DNA from: Candidatus Micropelagos thuwalensis
GTDB lineage: Bacteria > Pseudomonadota > Alphaproteobacteria > RS24
Direction: 5' to 3'
NCBI RefSeq assembly: GCF_000469155.1
Contig: NZ_AWXE01000001.1
Coordinates: forward strand, 558,001-622,000
Length of the DNA stretch: 64,000 nt
The position numbers and the translations under genes are program-made. This document shows positions 48,311 to 57,059 of this stretch, one piece after another. The notes under the pieces were generated by a model. The model did no database searches and was not told the origin of the DNA. It saw only the letters and a program-made list of their open reading frames with translations. Every line of letters begins with the position of its first letter. Position 1 is the first letter of the stretch.

Positions 48311-49237
48311 ATGTTGAAGCCTGTAGCCGTTGATAATAAACTATCCTTCGTCATTGACGCCGTTAATCACATCGTGCGTGACAAAAAAGACCAAATTGAA
48401 TGCGCGCTTGCGGCATTTCTATCCGGCGGGCATGTCCTGATAGAAGATACGCCCGGGACCGGTAAAACCTCCCTCGCGCAAGCCTTCGGCCATCACCTCA
48501 ATCTGGACTGGAAACGCCTCCAATGCACAAATGACACCATGCCGTCCGATATTATCGGGGTGAATGTTTTTGATCCACAAAGCGGGAATTTTACCTTCAG
48601 GCAAGGGCCACTTTTCACAGAGCTTATGCTTGTAGATGAACTGAACCGTGCACCCAGCAAAAGCCAAAGCGCCTTGCTGGAAGCCATGGCAGAAGGACAA
48701 GCAAGTATTGATGGACGTCGTTATACTTTGCCGGAGCCATTCTTGCTGATCGCCACACAGAACCCGACTGAGCAAATCGGTGTATCGCCTTTGCCGGAGT
48801 CACAACTTGACCGCTTTGCTGTTTCTTTCACACTTGGGCTTCCCTCAGCAGAGACCGAAGCAGAAATTATCGACGGTGCGGAAAGCGGCTTTTCCAGCGA
48901 CATTAGTGGTGAACCGGTTTTACCTGAGGGCGCATTTTTGGCCCTATGTGAGAGGCGAAAAGATATTATTTGTGATGCCAAAATCGTCACATATTTACAA
49001 GACATAGCAACAGCTGTTCGCGGCGCATTATTACCGCATCTCTCTGTGAGGGCGCTCATTCAAATTAAAGGGCTCGCTCAGGCACATGCACTCATTGCCG
49101 GACGCGATTATGTCGCGCCGGAGGATATTCAAAAAATGATACCCGGTGCTTTGCGGCATCGCTTTACACAAAACATCAGCAAAAATGATGCATTGGATAA
49201 ACTCCAAGATATTCTTAACAGTATAGCCGTGCCATAA
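48311..49237 (+). CDS. MoxR-family AAA+ ATPase (DUF58/transglutaminase cluster)
   Basis: 308 residues: Walker A EDTPGTGKTSLA, MoxR block LQCTNDTMPSDIIGVNVFD, Walker B ELMLVDELNRAPSKSQSALLEAMAEGQ, sensor ATQNPTEQIGVSPLPESQLDRF. Heads a three-gene run with a DUF58 gene and a TgpA-like membrane transglutaminase, a widespread bacterial module of unclear client. The ATG at 48311 is used instead of TTG two codons earlier. Only 35-40% alike by eye to the MoxR at 45 kb, so not a recent duplicate. Confidence 0.92.
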   Translation: MLKPVAVDNKLSFVIDAVNHIVRDKKDQIECALAAFLSGGHVLIEDTPGTGKTSLAQAFGHHLNLDWKRLQCTNDTMPSDIIGVNVFDPQSGNFTFRQGPLFTELMLVDELNRAPSKSQSALLEAMAEGQASIDGRRYTLPEPFLLIATQNPTEQIGVSPLPESQLDRFAVSFTLGLPSAETEAEIIDGAESGFSSDISGEPVLPEGAFLALCERRKDIICDAKIVTYLQDIATAVRGALLPHLSVRALIQIKGLAQAHALIAGRDYVAPEDIQKMIPGALRHRFTQNISKNDALDKLQDILNSIAVP

Positions 49238-49241
49238 TCTC

Positions 49242-50192
49242 ATGTTGGCGCCTGTTCAAGCCTTTGTGGATCGCCTGACCGGTAAACGCTTATGGGCGGG
49301 ACACGAAAAGATACTCAGACAAAAAGATTTATTTATTCTGCCCAATCGATATGGGGTCTATGTCGCCTTTTTGGTGTTTGCCAGCTTTGCCATGGGCTAC
49401 CGTGTGCAGAATAACTTCATCCTACTTGGCGTTATTTTTCTATTTCTTATTTATATGCTGTCGCTTATCGCCTCTGTTCGTAACCTTCAGGGATTGTCTT
49501 TCTCGTTCAGAACCGCACCCTATTACATGGCCTCTGAAACCCAGCAAGTCATGCTGTCATTACAACGCACAGATCCGGTTTATAATCTGGAACTCCACCT
49601 TCCCACATCTGAAAGACTTGTTCTCAACCTACCCAAAGGTCAGGCCGAAATCCGTCCAATCGTCGGCAATCTGCCCCGCGGTATTCACACTGTACCTGCG
49701 CTTAAAGTTCAAACCCGTTTTCCTTTTGGCATCGTTAGATGCTGGAGTTGGCTATCTCCGTCAATAACAATGACTGTCTGCCCAACGCCAGACATGAGAC
49801 CCCTGACAGAGTATCCACGCACCACCCAAACACCCGTCACGGAGGGTTCAGATGATTTATTCGCCACCGCAACAGCACAATCAGAAGACGGGCTTTTGCA
49901 GGATCCGCGAACATTTGAGGATGGTGATTTGCCGTCACGCATTGATTGGAAACGCTTTGCGGCAACCCGGGAATTATTGACCCGGGACTTCAGCGCGCCA
50001 AATAACGGCGATGTGGTGTTGCAAGCTTCTACAGAAATGGAGAAAGAGGCGGCATTATCTTATCTATGTGGCGGGGTGTTGGTTTGTGCCAATCATCAGG
50101 AAAATGCCATTATGATTTTGAACAATCAGCGCTTTACCATTCAAAATGACTCCCAAAGACTTGAGGCTTTACATGCGCTTGCTTCAGCTTAA
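49242..50192 (+). CDS. DUF58 domain membrane protein
   Basis: 316 residues. Two membrane helices at about 37-75 (GVYVAFLVFASFAMGYRV, FILLGVIFLFLIYMLSLIA), then a beta-rich outer part and the DUF58 motif GLLQDPRTFEDGDLPSRIDWKRFAATRELLTRDF, the typical signature (RxYxxGDxxRxIDWK-like). DUF58 proteins partner MoxR ATPases and may be VWA-like. Translationally coupled: the next gene begins inside its 3' end. Confidence 0.87.
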   Translation: MLAPVQAFVDRLTGKRLWAGHEKILRQKDLFILPNRYGVYVAFLVFASFAMGYRVQNNFILLGVIFLFLIYMLSLIASVRNLQGLSFSFRTAPYYMASETQQVMLSLQRTDPVYNLELHLPTSERLVLNLPKGQAEIRPIVGNLPRGIHTVPALKVQTRFPFGIVRCWSWLSPSITMTVCPTPDMRPLTEYPRTTQTPVTEGSDDLFATATAQSEDGLLQDPRTFEDGDLPSRIDWKRFAATRELLTRDFSAPNNGDVVLQASTEMEKEAALSYLCGGVLVCANHQENAIMILNNQRFTIQNDSQRLEALHALASA

Positions 50193-52149
50193 TAAAAAGC
50201 CCAAGCGCACTCCAAAGCGCTTACCGGAATCCGATATTCGCCTAACAGCTTTGTTAATGGCTGCAACATCTGCCCCCATTGCCATGACCATGGCAACACT
50301 GAGCCATGTGCTTGTTTTTCCGATATGGGTTGCATTATGGGGACTTGCCCTGATGCCACGCTCAACCCTACGGCATGTTCTGGTCATCACCTCTATTATC
50401 GGAGTCTTTATTGCAATCCGGTTTCTGGCACCGCCACCTGACGAACGATTTTTCATGTTATTGGTCATGATGTTTGGTGTTATCGCGCAACTTGACCAAA
50501 GCGGGCGACCAAACCCCTTTGCTGTGCTGGGGGTCGTGTTCCCCGCTTTATGCGCGATAGCCCTTTCTTCCAGTCTCATGCTGTTTGTTTTGATGTTGGT
50601 GAGCGTTGGGCTTTATCTCGGCCTGTTTGTTCTGCGATATAATAACATGCCTCTATCTGGCTTACGGGTAAGAATTCTTCGTGTGGTCGGCATTCTTGGC
50701 GGTGCATTTCTGGCAACGTTGATGATTTTTATTCTCCTCCCCCGCATTGATTTATCTGATATTCCAAAACTTGTATCCGAAAGAGCCTTAACCGGCGTTA
50801 CGGATAGGTTGGAAATTGGTCGGTTTTCTGAGGTCATTCAAAGCGGAGAAACCGCCTTTAGAGCTTTTCTCCCAACTGGAACAAATGTGAAAGAATTTTA
50901 CTGGCGTGTCTATGTCCTCACACACGCCAAAAACGGCAAATGGGAGCGAGGGCTATCGGCAGCACCTGCTTTTCAAAGGCTGAAAGCGTCTATTGGCAAT
51001 GATGACCCAAATCTGACCTATACGGTAAGACATGCCAATCCCGCAGAGCCATGGCTGCCGGTTTTGGGTTCTCCGTCAAACCTACCTCCCCCCAATTTAA
51101 CGCAAATCAGCCTGAGCGGAGAAATCACTATTCCAGCCAAAACGGACAGGATTCCGCGTATCTGGAAACTCAGCACTGTGACAGACGGCAATAGTAATGC
51201 CACGCTACCGGAGAGTACCAACCTCCAAGGTCACCCACGCCTAACAGCCTGGGCTCAAAAACAACGCCGTGAAACTGATAGCGATGCTGCCTTTGCCGAA
51301 ATGCTTCTTGGGTATTTCCAAAGTCAGGGGTTCAGCTATTCTTTGTCACCGCCGCCGCTACGCGGAGACAAAATGGATGATTTCTTTTTTGAAACAAAAC
51401 AAGGCTATTGCGGGCATTACGCCATGGCTTTTGCCTCCGCTTTACGTGCCGCAGGCATTCCTGCAAATGTCGTCGTCGGTTATTCGGGTGGGGCTTGGAA
51501 TGAATTTGGTAATTATGTGCTGGTTCGTCAATCCGACGCGCATGCCTGGGTCGAGGCGAAAATTGACGGTTCAAATTGGCAACGCTATGACCCGACAAAA
51601 GTCGTTCCCCTAATCGAAGAAACAACCAATACACCTCAGGAAACAGGTGCAACCACGCCATTGCTAAAGCAACCTGGTAATAGTTTCACCGTACCAGACA
51701 GATTAAACCGTTTGGCGAGATGGGCAGACCATCAAATTGTGCGCTTGAACAACGAAATTTTGACTTTTGATGCTCAATCAAGGAAGAACTTTTTGAGCGA
51801 ATTAAGCTTGGGACGTGTACTGACATATCTGGCAATCTGGGGGCTAACTGTTTCAGCGTTACTCATCCCGCTTTTGTTATTTAAGTTTTTCACCGGCAGA
51901 GACCCGCTTACTCTTCTGGATTCAAAATTCAGCATCCTTGCCGGTAAAATCGGTTTTCATCGCGCACCAGCAGAAGGCAGACTAGATTTTTCAGAACGCA
52001 TCGCGCAAGCCAGACCAGACATTGCCGACGGGATAAGGAATTATACTCAGCATTGGAGTCGTTGCTATTTCACTGATAATGTAACACCAGACGATGTAGC
52101 TCATCTCAAAAAAATACTAATGGGGATAAGGCAGTCTGTAAGTAGTTGA
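50173..52149 (+). CDS. TgpA-like membrane transglutaminase (DUF3488 + transglutaminase core)
   Basis: 658 residues. Five to six N-terminal helices (about 20-190; DUF3488), a periplasmic transglutaminase domain with triad Cys in KQGYCGHYAMAFASALRAAGIPA, His in SDAHAWVEAK and Asp in WQRYDPTKV, then a C-terminal helix (VLTYLAIWGLTVSALLIPLLLF) and cytoplasmic tail. The ATG at 50173 is preferred because GAGG sits six bases upstream; an in-frame ATG at 50146 is the alternative. Overlaps the DUF58 gene, third of the MoxR-DUF58-TgpA module. Substrate unknown; the Pseudomonas relative is essential. Confidence 0.9.
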   Translation: MRLLQLNKKPKRTPKRLPESDIRLTALLMAATSAPIAMTMATLSHVLVFPIWVALWGLALMPRSTLRHVLVITSIIGVFIAIRFLAPPPDERFFMLLVMMFGVIAQLDQSGRPNPFAVLGVVFPALCAIALSSSLMLFVLMLVSVGLYLGLFVLRYNNMPLSGLRVRILRVVGILGGAFLATLMIFILLPRIDLSDIPKLVSERALTGVTDRLEIGRFSEVIQSGETAFRAFLPTGTNVKEFYWRVYVLTHAKNGKWERGLSAAPAFQRLKASIGNDDPNLTYTVRHANPAEPWLPVLGSPSNLPPPNLTQISLSGEITIPAKTDRIPRIWKLSTVTDGNSNATLPESTNLQGHPRLTAWAQKQRRETDSDAAFAEMLLGYFQSQGFSYSLSPPPLRGDKMDDFFFETKQGYCGHYAMAFASALRAAGIPANVVVGYSGGAWNEFGNYVLVRQSDAHAWVEAKIDGSNWQRYDPTKVVPLIEETTNTPQETGATTPLLKQPGNSFTVPDRLNRLARWADHQIVRLNNEILTFDAQSRKNFLSELSLGRVLTYLAIWGLTVSALLIPLLLFKFFTGRDPLTLLDSKFSILAGKIGFHRAPAEGRLDFSERIAQARPDIADGIRNYTQHWSRCYFTDNVTPDDVAHLKKILMGIRQSVSS

Positions 52150-52154
52150 CTGAA

Positions 52155-52436
52155 TTAATCGGTGGTCGGCGTATCGACTGCCTTTTCTTTATCTGACTTA
52201 CCACTCTTGCCAATCAACTCGCGAGAAATTTGAACTTGCTCCTGCATTAACCCTTCCATCCGGGACAGAAGCATAACAATCACATTAATATCGGCTTTAA
52301 GATTAACCACAGCTTTGTTCAGATTACTGACAATGTCATTGAGATTTTTAATGGCGTAGTTAATCGTTTCGACATCAACGGGAAGCTGGTCGTAACGACT
52401 CTGGGTGTTATTCCAGTTGTTTAAATTATCCGTCAT
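52155..52436 (-). CDS. Small coiled-coil protein, unknown
   Basis: 93 residues. A long helix (VETINYAIKNLNDIVSNLNKAVVNLKADINVIVMLLSRMEGLMQEQVQISRELIG) with heptad hydrophobics suggests an oligomeric coiled coil; the C-terminus is a Lys/Asp-rich tail. No signal peptide or membrane segment. Not recognised. Convergent with the transglutaminase gene, six bases apart. Confidence 0.6.
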   Translation of the reverse strand: MTDNLNNWNNTQSRYDQLPVDVETINYAIKNLNDIVSNLNKAVVNLKADINVIVMLLSRMEGLMQEQVQISRELIGKSGKSDKEKAVDTPTTD

Positions 52437-52571
52437 ACGTCACCCATCACATTTTATATTTTACTGGATATAACAAAACGCGGTTGAGCTAAAGATAATT
52501 CAGACCGTATACTTCGGTTATTCAGACATGTGACAAAGTTACAAGGCGAACCTAATTACTGCTTTTAACCC

Positions 52572-53621
<1,050 letters not shown>

Positions 53622-53645
53622 TTAACCTTTCAGAGTGCGTGTAAT

Positions 53646-53678
53646 TTACATAATTTTTATGTAATTAATTTTAATTAC
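53646..53678. promoter_or_regulatory. Overlapping palindromes upstream of the ferredoxin reductase
   Basis: TTACATAA (53646-53653) / TTATGTAA (53657-53664) around TTT; and GTAATTA (53661-53667) / TAATTAC (53672-53678) around ATTT. A third TAATTAC is at 53710-53716. They sit 30-100 bp upstream of the reductase start in the divergent region shared with chorismate mutase. Operator function is inferred. Confidence 0.45.
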
Positions 53679-53811
53679 CGAATAATTTTGTTTATATTAT
53701 GCTTTTCATTAATTACAAGTTGTTATTGCAGAGACATTTTGTCCTTGTGAATTCATATATATGATGATTGGTCAGACTTTCAATTCAATCCTGTAATGGA
53801 TATAAGAAACT

Positions 53812-54123
53812 ATGTCAGAAAACAACACACGCGCGCCGCTACCTTGCCCTGAAATGGGTAAAATAAGAGAAGATATCGACAATCTTGATAAGGACATTCT
53901 TCAGCTTCTCAAAAAGCGGCTCAATTTAATCGAGCAAGCCGCCTTGGTGAAACCAGAGCGTAATCAAGTCCGCGACATTGCCCGCATTGATGAAGTTATC
54001 GCCCTGATTAGACAAGAAGCCAAGATAGCAAATTATCCGGAGGATATGGCTGAGGCGATATGGAAAAATATCATTGAGCTGAGCATCAATTACGAATATG
54101 ACGCTTACGATAAAAAGGGCTGA
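53812..54123 (+). CDS. Chorismate mutase type II (AroQ family)
   Basis: 103 residues. One AroQ-fold helical bundle: MGKIREDIDNLDKDILQLLKKRLNLIEQAALVKPERNQVRDIARIDEVIALIRQEAKIANYPEDMAEAIWKNIIELSINYE; the R-K-R-E positions of the active site can be placed. Converts chorismate to prephenate for Phe/Tyr; related isochorismate-pyruvate lyases (PchB) are an alternative. Convergent with the ferredoxin gene, three bases apart. Confidence 0.85.
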   Translation: MSENNTRAPLPCPEMGKIREDIDNLDKDILQLLKKRLNLIEQAALVKPERNQVRDIARIDEVIALIRQEAKIANYPEDMAEAIWKNIIELSINYEYDAYDKKG

Positions 54124-54126
54124 GAC

Positions 54127-54447
54127 CTAGTACTGGTTCTCGGGCATATCTAAGACAATACCGTCCAGGTCATCTGTCACCTTAATCTGACACGAAAGAC
54201 GGCTGTTATCCTTCACATGAACAGCAAAATCCAGCATATCTTCTTCCAGATCATTGGCCTGACCCGTCTTGTCCTGCCAGTCTTGGCGCACATAAACATG
54301 GCAAGTGGCACACGCACATGCTCCACCGCAATCCGCACTGATGGCTTTGATATCATTCTTGATGGCAACTTCCATCAAAGTCATTCCAACTTCACCCTCG
54401 CAAGGATGTTCGGTTCCGTTACTTTCAACAAATGTTATTTTCACCAT
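54127..54447 (-). CDS. [2Fe-2S] ferredoxin, adrenodoxin type
   Basis: 106 residues. Cluster ligands in ISADCGGACACATCHVYV (Cys-x5-Cys-x2-Cys) and the distant Cys in RLSCQI. FVESNGTEHPCEGEVGMTLMEVAIKNDIKAI is the N-terminal half. Electron carrier, likely partner of the ferredoxin reductase on the same strand downstream. Adrenodoxin-like ferredoxins also serve P450s or Fe-S assembly; none is seen here. Confidence 0.92.
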   Translation of the reverse strand: MVKITFVESNGTEHPCEGEVGMTLMEVAIKNDIKAISADCGGACACATCHVYVRQDWQDKTGQANDLEEDMLDFAVHVKDNSRLSCQIKVTDDLDGIVLDMPENQY

Positions 54448-54565
54448 ATGCTAATACCCATATACTGATGAGAAAGTGATATACAATCTCTTAGAATTTC
54501 GGCTCTCGTTATCATAAATATATGGGGTCGTCTAGCTTGCAATCCACCATTAGCATAGAAATAGT

Positions 54566-55603
54566 ATGACCCAGACGCAGAGAAAAATTAGAATACGCGC
54601 CGAAAGCCATAGGCTAACTAAGCCTTTCACCATTTCTCGAGGTCATAAAAACACCGCAGATGTGGTGGTTGTCGAGATAAATGATGGATCACGGATCGGG
54701 CGCGGGGAATGCGTTCCATATGGGCGATACGGTGAGACCCTTGAAAGTGTCACAGCGGAAATTGAGAGTATCAAACCAATCCTTGAAGGTAGCTCAAACA
54801 AGCTGAGTCACACTTTTACCCGTGACGACCTTCAAACCGCGATGCACCCCGGCGCGGCAAGAAATGCCATAGATTGCGCCCTTTGGGATCTTGAAGCTAA
54901 ACAAATCGGTCTGACCGTACCAGACCGGCTTGGTTTGCGCCCGCGCCCTCTCCCTTCAGCTGTGACAATCACATTAGATACCCCTGCCAGAATGGCTCAG
55001 GCTGCTAAGCAGCTTTTGAACAAAAACTCTGAAAAGAAACAATTAGTTAAAGTTAAGCTGGGTGGTGAGGACGGCTTTGCAGCCGATATTGGTCGCCTCA
55101 GTGCTATTCGAGATACCGCAGCTGAAGCAACGCTCATCGTTGATGTAAATGAAGGCTGGCACCCGCATGATATTATCTCTCATGTTGATGCCCTTAAATC
55201 CTTTAATATTGACCTAATTGAGCAGCCATTACCCGCCGACAATGATGATATCCTCAAGGATATTGATCTCCCCTTTTGCGCTGATGAGTCGGTTCATGAC
55301 AGCGATGACCTCAATCACCTTAATCCGGGCTATGACTGTGTGAATATTAAACTCGATAAAACGGGTGGGCTTACAGAAGCATTAAAAATGCTTCAACTTG
55401 CCCGTAAAAAAAATCTTAAAGTGATGGTTGGGTGTATGGTTGCGTCTTCGCTATCAATGATGCCTGCTTATTTTCTGGGATTACAGGCAGATTATGTTGA
55501 CCTAGACGGCCCGATATGGCTGGAAAAAGACCGCGAAAACGGTCTGCATTTTGTCCATGACCAAATATCATTACCCACAAAACCCCTCTGGGGTTGGAAC
55601 TGA
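54566..55603 (+). CDS. L-Ala-D/L-Glu (dipeptide) epimerase, enolase superfamily
   Basis: 345 residues. Capping domain then TIM barrel with acid/base Lys in LVKVKLGGE (K-x-K) and VNIKLDKTGGLTEAL (second Lys), and metal ligands in LIVDVNEGW, DLIEQPL and FCADESVHDSDD. MLE/dipeptide-epimerase subclass; it probably recycles murein peptides. Reads alone on the plus strand. Substrate specificity rests on subclass resemblance only. Confidence 0.85.
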   Translation: MTQTQRKIRIRAESHRLTKPFTISRGHKNTADVVVVEINDGSRIGRGECVPYGRYGETLESVTAEIESIKPILEGSSNKLSHTFTRDDLQTAMHPGAARNAIDCALWDLEAKQIGLTVPDRLGLRPRPLPSAVTITLDTPARMAQAAKQLLNKNSEKKQLVKVKLGGEDGFAADIGRLSAIRDTAAEATLIVDVNEGWHPHDIISHVDALKSFNIDLIEQPLPADNDDILKDIDLPFCADESVHDSDDLNHLNPGYDCVNIKLDKTGGLTEALKMLQLARKKNLKVMVGCMVASSLSMMPAYFLGLQADYVDLDGPIWLEKDRENGLHFVHDQISLPTKPLWGWN

Positions 55604-55651
55604 GGGAATAGAATTCCTACTTAGATGATTTCAAATAGAGGCGCTTAAAGC

Positions 55652-55689
55652 TTGACTAACATCCTTTCTTATTGATAATGATTATCAAT
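55652..55689 (+). promoter_or_regulatory. Promoter with Fur-type box
   Basis: TTGACT (55652-55657) and GATAAT (55674-55679) are 16 bp apart. The -10 lies inside the 19-bp palindrome ATTGATAAT-G-ATTATCAAT (55671-55689), an exact match to the TGATAATnATTATCA Fur 7-1-7 consensus. The position would block transcription when Fur (or a Fur-family Mur) is metal-loaded. Confidence 0.75.
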
Positions 55690-55723
55690 AGCATTTAATT
55701 GATGGATGATAGAGGTAGATGGC

Positions 55724-55921
55724 ATGACACGGGTTCATATCCCTTCACACAAATTAAAAGCACTCTTGTCAAAAAAAATTCAGGCATACGACACGAAGGA
55801 GAGTGACGACAATATTGTGATATTTAAACCGTCACCCCACACCCCCAATCATCAAGATAGATATAGAAAATCTCCGGCAAAAATCATTCCCTTTGACAGC
55901 TATAAAGCTTCCAAGCTCTGA
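55724..55921 (+). CDS. 65-residue basic protein of unknown function, Fur-box controlled
   Basis: MTRVHIPSHKLKALLSKKIQ then AYDTKESDDNIVIFKPSPHT and PNHQDRYRKSPAKIIPFDSY plus KASKL. Basic and His-rich, no signal peptide or membrane segment. The ATG at 55724 is chosen over one six codons upstream because AGAGG is eight to nine bases before it. Directly behind the Fur-type promoter. Too little resemblance to HemP or bacterioferritin-associated ferredoxin to name it. Confidence 0.6.
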   Translation: MTRVHIPSHKLKALLSKKIQAYDTKESDDNIVIFKPSPHTPNHQDRYRKSPAKIIPFDSYKASKL

Positions 55922-55923
55922 CT

Positions 55924-55969
55924 TGCACAATGTGCAGATTCCAAAGTAGGCTTTCTTTAACTACTTTGG
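55924..55969 (+). repeat. Two inverted repeats in the leader of the hydrolase gene
   Basis: TGCACA-A-TGTGCA (55924-55936) and CCAAAGTAG (55941-55949) / CTACTTTGG (55961-55969), nine perfect base pairs with an 11-base loop. The second lies eight bases before the hydrolase ATG, so it could hide the ribosome site or partly stop read-through from the Fur-box gene. Confidence 0.5.
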
Positions 55970-55977
55970 ATACAAAA

Positions 55978-56982
55978 ATGACCAATATCGACTGGACGAC
56001 CCCCCGTTTCATTGACCTACCAGATTTACGCATGGCAGTGTTTGAAACTGGGCAAAGGTCATCGACCACCCCGACAATTATCCTGTGTCACGGGTTCCCT
56101 GAAATTGCCTATAGCTGGCGGCATATCATGACCCCACTTGCAAATTTGGGCTTTCATGTGGTTGCGCCGGATTTAAGAGGCTTTGGGGCGACGGGAAATC
56201 CATTAAGTGACACAGGCGATGACACGAGCGTAAACTTATTCGACATGCAACATTTATGCGATGACATGGCACATCTACTGGATGCTCTAGGTCTGGAAGA
56301 AGCAATTTTCACCGGACACGATTGGGGCGGTTTTGTTGTTTGGCAAATGCCATTTTACCACCCAAATCGCACAAAGGCTGTCATCGGTATCAACACCCCT
56401 TTTATACCGCGTCAGGAAATAGACCCCATAGAAATTTTCAAAGCCATATGGGGAAAGGATTCTTACCTGGTAAGATTTCAAGAATACGGTGTTGCTGAAA
56501 AAATACTGGATGAAAATCCGCGTAAAACCCTTCTAGCATCCTATCGCTCACCGACGGGAAGTAATTTTAATGGCGATGAAGCAACTCAAAAAATGTGGAA
56601 AAACTTTGAGTTATTAAACATTCTGAAATCTGATGAAACGCAATGGCCCGGTCATCAGCTTTTACCGGATGCAGAGTTTCAACCCTATATTGATGCCTTC
56701 TCCAAGACTGGGTTTCGTGGCGGCGTGAATTGGTATCGGAATTTCACACGCAACTGGGAACTAAGTGAAAATTTCCCCGACAAAATTGACCTGCCTTGTC
56801 TGATGATTTGCGCTGAGAAAGACCCTGTTCTCCCCCCTGCCATGGCAGATGTCATGCCAGAACATATTGCAGATCTAGAAACCAAACTCATAAAAAACTG
56901 CGGACACTGGACTCAATCGGAAAAACCAGATGAACTTTTTGGCTTCATGAAAGACTGGCTCGAAAAAAGATTCCCTGTATAA
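55978..56982 (+). CDS. Alpha/beta hydrolase, epoxide-hydrolase-like
   Basis: 334 residues. Oxyanion motif HGFPE, nucleophile elbow GHDWGGFVVW with catalytic Asp, and the acid/His end NCGHWTQSEKPDELF. HGxPxx plus Asp nucleophile and lid Tyr residues (SWRHI, WYRNF) place it with soluble epoxide hydrolases or haloalkane dehalogenases, with epoxide hydrolase favoured. The ATG at 55978 is chosen over one 16 codons earlier. May be cotranscribed from the Fur-type promoter. Confidence 0.85.
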   Translation: MTNIDWTTPRFIDLPDLRMAVFETGQRSSTTPTIILCHGFPEIAYSWRHIMTPLANLGFHVVAPDLRGFGATGNPLSDTGDDTSVNLFDMQHLCDDMAHLLDALGLEEAIFTGHDWGGFVVWQMPFYHPNRTKAVIGINTPFIPRQEIDPIEIFKAIWGKDSYLVRFQEYGVAEKILDENPRKTLLASYRSPTGSNFNGDEATQKMWKNFELLNILKSDETQWPGHQLLPDAEFQPYIDAFSKTGFRGGVNWYRNFTRNWELSENFPDKIDLPCLMICAEKDPVLPPAMADVMPEHIADLETKLIKNCGHWTQSEKPDELFGFMKDWLEKRFPV

Positions 56983-57059
56983 GAAAACAGGATAAATCAA
57001 CAGACAGACCCTACTTGTCTATTATCCAAGTTTATATATTAACCAAACCAGCGTTCCTC

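Noticed and set aside
55604-55651. GGAAT/ATTCC hairpin after the epimerase gene
   Set aside because: Five base pairs and no T tract.
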